A stretch of 64,000 nucleotides of DNA from HKST-UBA178 sp965223815 (GTDB lineage Bacteria > Pseudomonadota > Gammaproteobacteria > Chromatiales > Chromatiaceae). The position numbers and the translations under genes are program-made. The notes under the pieces are model-generated. The model worked only from the letters and a program-made list of their open reading frames with translations, made no database searches and was not told the origin of the DNA. Of the stretch, positions 62,802 through 64,000 are shown piece after piece; position 1 is the stretch's first letter, and each line of letters opens with the position of its first letter. Where the stretch lies: NCBI GenBank assembly GCA_965223815.1, contig OZ245019.1, positions 3,410,001-3,474,000 on the forward strand. The letters are read 5' to 3'.

Positions 62802-64000
62802 ATGACGATCACTATTCTTATCCTTCTGAGTGGAATGGGGCTTCTACTCATGGGCGTAGGCCTGCTCGGCACCCTTCTCGGCGTACGGGCGACTATCGAG
62901 TCATTCTCCAACATTGAAATAGGGTTAGTGATGGCCGGGTACTATGCGGGCTACATCGCCGGCACACTCCTGATCCCACGCATGATCCAAAACGTCGGCC
63001 ATATTCGCACATTCGCGGCCCTGGCTGCCGTCGCTGCAGCGACTTGCCTGCTATTCAGCCTTGCGATAAATCCATGGATATGGTTTGTGCTGAGAGCAGT
63101 GAGCGGATTGTGTGTAGTTGGTATCTACTTGGTAGTAGAAAGTTGGCTGAACGAACAGAGTGTAGGGCCCGCGCGCGGGCGTATCTTTTCACTCTACATG
63201 ATGAGCACATTGATCGCCCTCGGATCTGGCCAGTTTCTGCTCGTGGCTGGGGATTCCTCTGGCATACAGCTATTCTCCATTGCAGCGGTTTTTATCACAC
63301 TAGGTGTCGTACCCATTGCGGTGAATAGAGTTACCGAACCGAGGATAGAGAAGACAGTGCCTGTGAGGCTTTCCCAGCTCATAACAATATCGCCGCTCGG
63401 TGTGATAGGAGTCCTGAGCGCTGGGGTATTGAGCGGCTTGTTTTGGGGTATGACCCCTGTCTTCGGTCAACGATTTGGGTTGGAGGAGGGGCAGATCGCT
63501 CTATTAATGAGCGCAACTATTTTGGGCGGCGCAACACTTAATTGGCCCATAGGTCATCTATCAGACTTGGCAGATCGCCGTGTGGTGTTGATTCTGTCCA
63601 GCCTAGCCACGGCTTTAACAGCCGCAGCCGCGGCATTTATAGTAGCTGTAGGGTATTCGGGACTCATTCTGTCCGCCTTTGTGTACGGAGGTCTCATGTT
63701 TTCTCTTTACGGCATTAGCGTAGCCCACACAAATGACCACCTGGAGCAGGGTCAGGCGCTCGAAGCAACTCGAGGTCTGCTCTTTGTCTTTGGCTTTGGA
63801 GCACTCTGCGGTCCGCTCCTGGGAGGCATTGCCATGGAGAGCGCCGGACCCGTCGGGCTTCCCGCTGTATCGGCTGCAACCGCAGTCGCTTTGGCGCTTT
63901 ATGGACTTTACCGGGTGACGCAGCGGCCATCGACTCCGCTCGCAGATCAGACCAAGTTTATCCCCATGGTACGCACTTCACCTGTCAGCTTGGAGATGCA
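62802..64000 (+). CDS. MFS permease (YcaD-like), 3' end outside window
   Basis: The frame runs from ATG 62802 to the last base with no stop (399 complete codons). About 12 membrane segments are expected and eleven or more are visible. YcaD-like signatures: VMAGYYAGYIAGTLLIPRMI, VGHIRTFAALAAV, VVESWLNEQS and ARGRIFSLYMMSTLIALGSGQF. The protein should end within some tens of residues. The substrate is unknown. Confidence 0.88.
   Translation, partial: MTITILILLSGMGLLLMGVGLLGTLLGVRATIESFSNIEIGLVMAGYYAGYIAGTLLIPRMIQNVGHIRTFAALAAVAAATCLLFSLAINPWIWFVLRAVSGLCVVGIYLVVESWLNEQSVGPARGRIFSLYMMSTLIALGSGQFLLVAGDSSGIQLFSIAAVFITLGVVPIAVNRVTEPRIEKTVPVRLSQLITISPLGVIGVLSAGVLSGLFWGMTPVFGQRFGLEEGQIALLMSATILGGATLNWPIGHLSDLADRRVVLILSSLATALTAAAAAFIVAVGYSGLILSAFVYGGLMFSLYGISVAHTNDHLEQGQALEATRGLLFVFGFGALCGPLLGGIAMESAGPVGLPAVSAATAVALALYGLYRVTQRPSTPLADQTKFIPMVRTSPVSLEM

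Noticed and set aside
1..64000. tRNA, rRNA, CRISPR arrays, replication origin and prophage modules.
   Set aside because: I found no cloverleaf-like sequence, no regularly spaced repeats, no DnaA-box cluster and no integrase or phage structural genes by reading.

Overview
The window looks like the chromosome of a Gram-negative, probably gammaproteobacterial heterotroph or mixotroph. The reasons are a near-balanced base composition, many exported proteins with lipoprotein or signal-peptide N-termini, sigma-54, sigma-32 and ECF promoters, a ChrR anti-sigma factor, a PEP-CTERM protein, TTT transporters and a DUF3300/DUF2950 pair. The Sedimenticola/Chromatiales neighbourhood is my guess and not a proven assignment. 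I see no tRNA, rRNA, CRISPR array or prophage.

Layout. 0-5 kb: an alanine-rich protein cut by the window edge, a Sel1-repeat lipoprotein, a dihaem cytochrome c peroxidase-like protein, an exported M14 carboxypeptidase, and the first of three related small exported proteins driven by sigma-54-type promoters. 5.3-16.3 kb: a sugar-acid catabolic island. A leftward set (lactonase, Gfo/Idh dehydrogenase, GntR regulator, LtnD-, OtnK- and OtnC-like enzymes, ABM-fold protein) diverges from a rightward TctC-TctB-TctA uptake system plus an isopropylmalate-dehydrogenase-family enzyme. 16-22 kb: patatin, PEP-CTERM protein, outer-membrane barrel and exported amidase. 22-25.4 kb: an ECF sigma/ChrR pair with DUF3833, a small membrane protein and a glutathione peroxidase. 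All four transcription units carry the same TGATCC-N16-CGTA promoter, so this is a compact local regulon. 25.5-38 kb: a cNMP-fold protein, a MATE pump with a TetR repressor and a 35-bp palindromic operator, a DsbA-fold isomerase, TerC, a decayed nhaR, a P2A-type cation ATPase, a sulfotransferase, and a divergent DUF1127/MocR pair. 38-50.6 kb: DUF3300/DUF2950, DinB, a cold-shock protein, a Nudix hydrolase, two small heat-shock proteins behind a sigma-32 promoter, a Do/HtrA protease, a frameshifted DUF2269 gene, a beta-helix protein and a trypsin-like protease.

51-59 kb is the most unusual part. It holds a short-chain-dehydrogenase-like protein with both hallmark motifs of halohydrin dehalogenases. 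It also holds a 540-bp inverted duplication whose arms each carry a sigma-54-type promoter, a small exported acidic protein and a terminator. The arms flank a candidate leukocidin-like pore-forming protein. Next to it, selO is split by an 808-bp IS5-type insertion sequence with a 2-bp TA duplication. The window ends with an EamA permease, an entericidin-like lipoprotein, a DUF2092 operon and an MFS permease that runs off the edge.

Decay is visible in several places: nhaR, selO, the DUF2269 gene, the DUF3300 C-terminus, and a solitary IS end near 37.68 kb.
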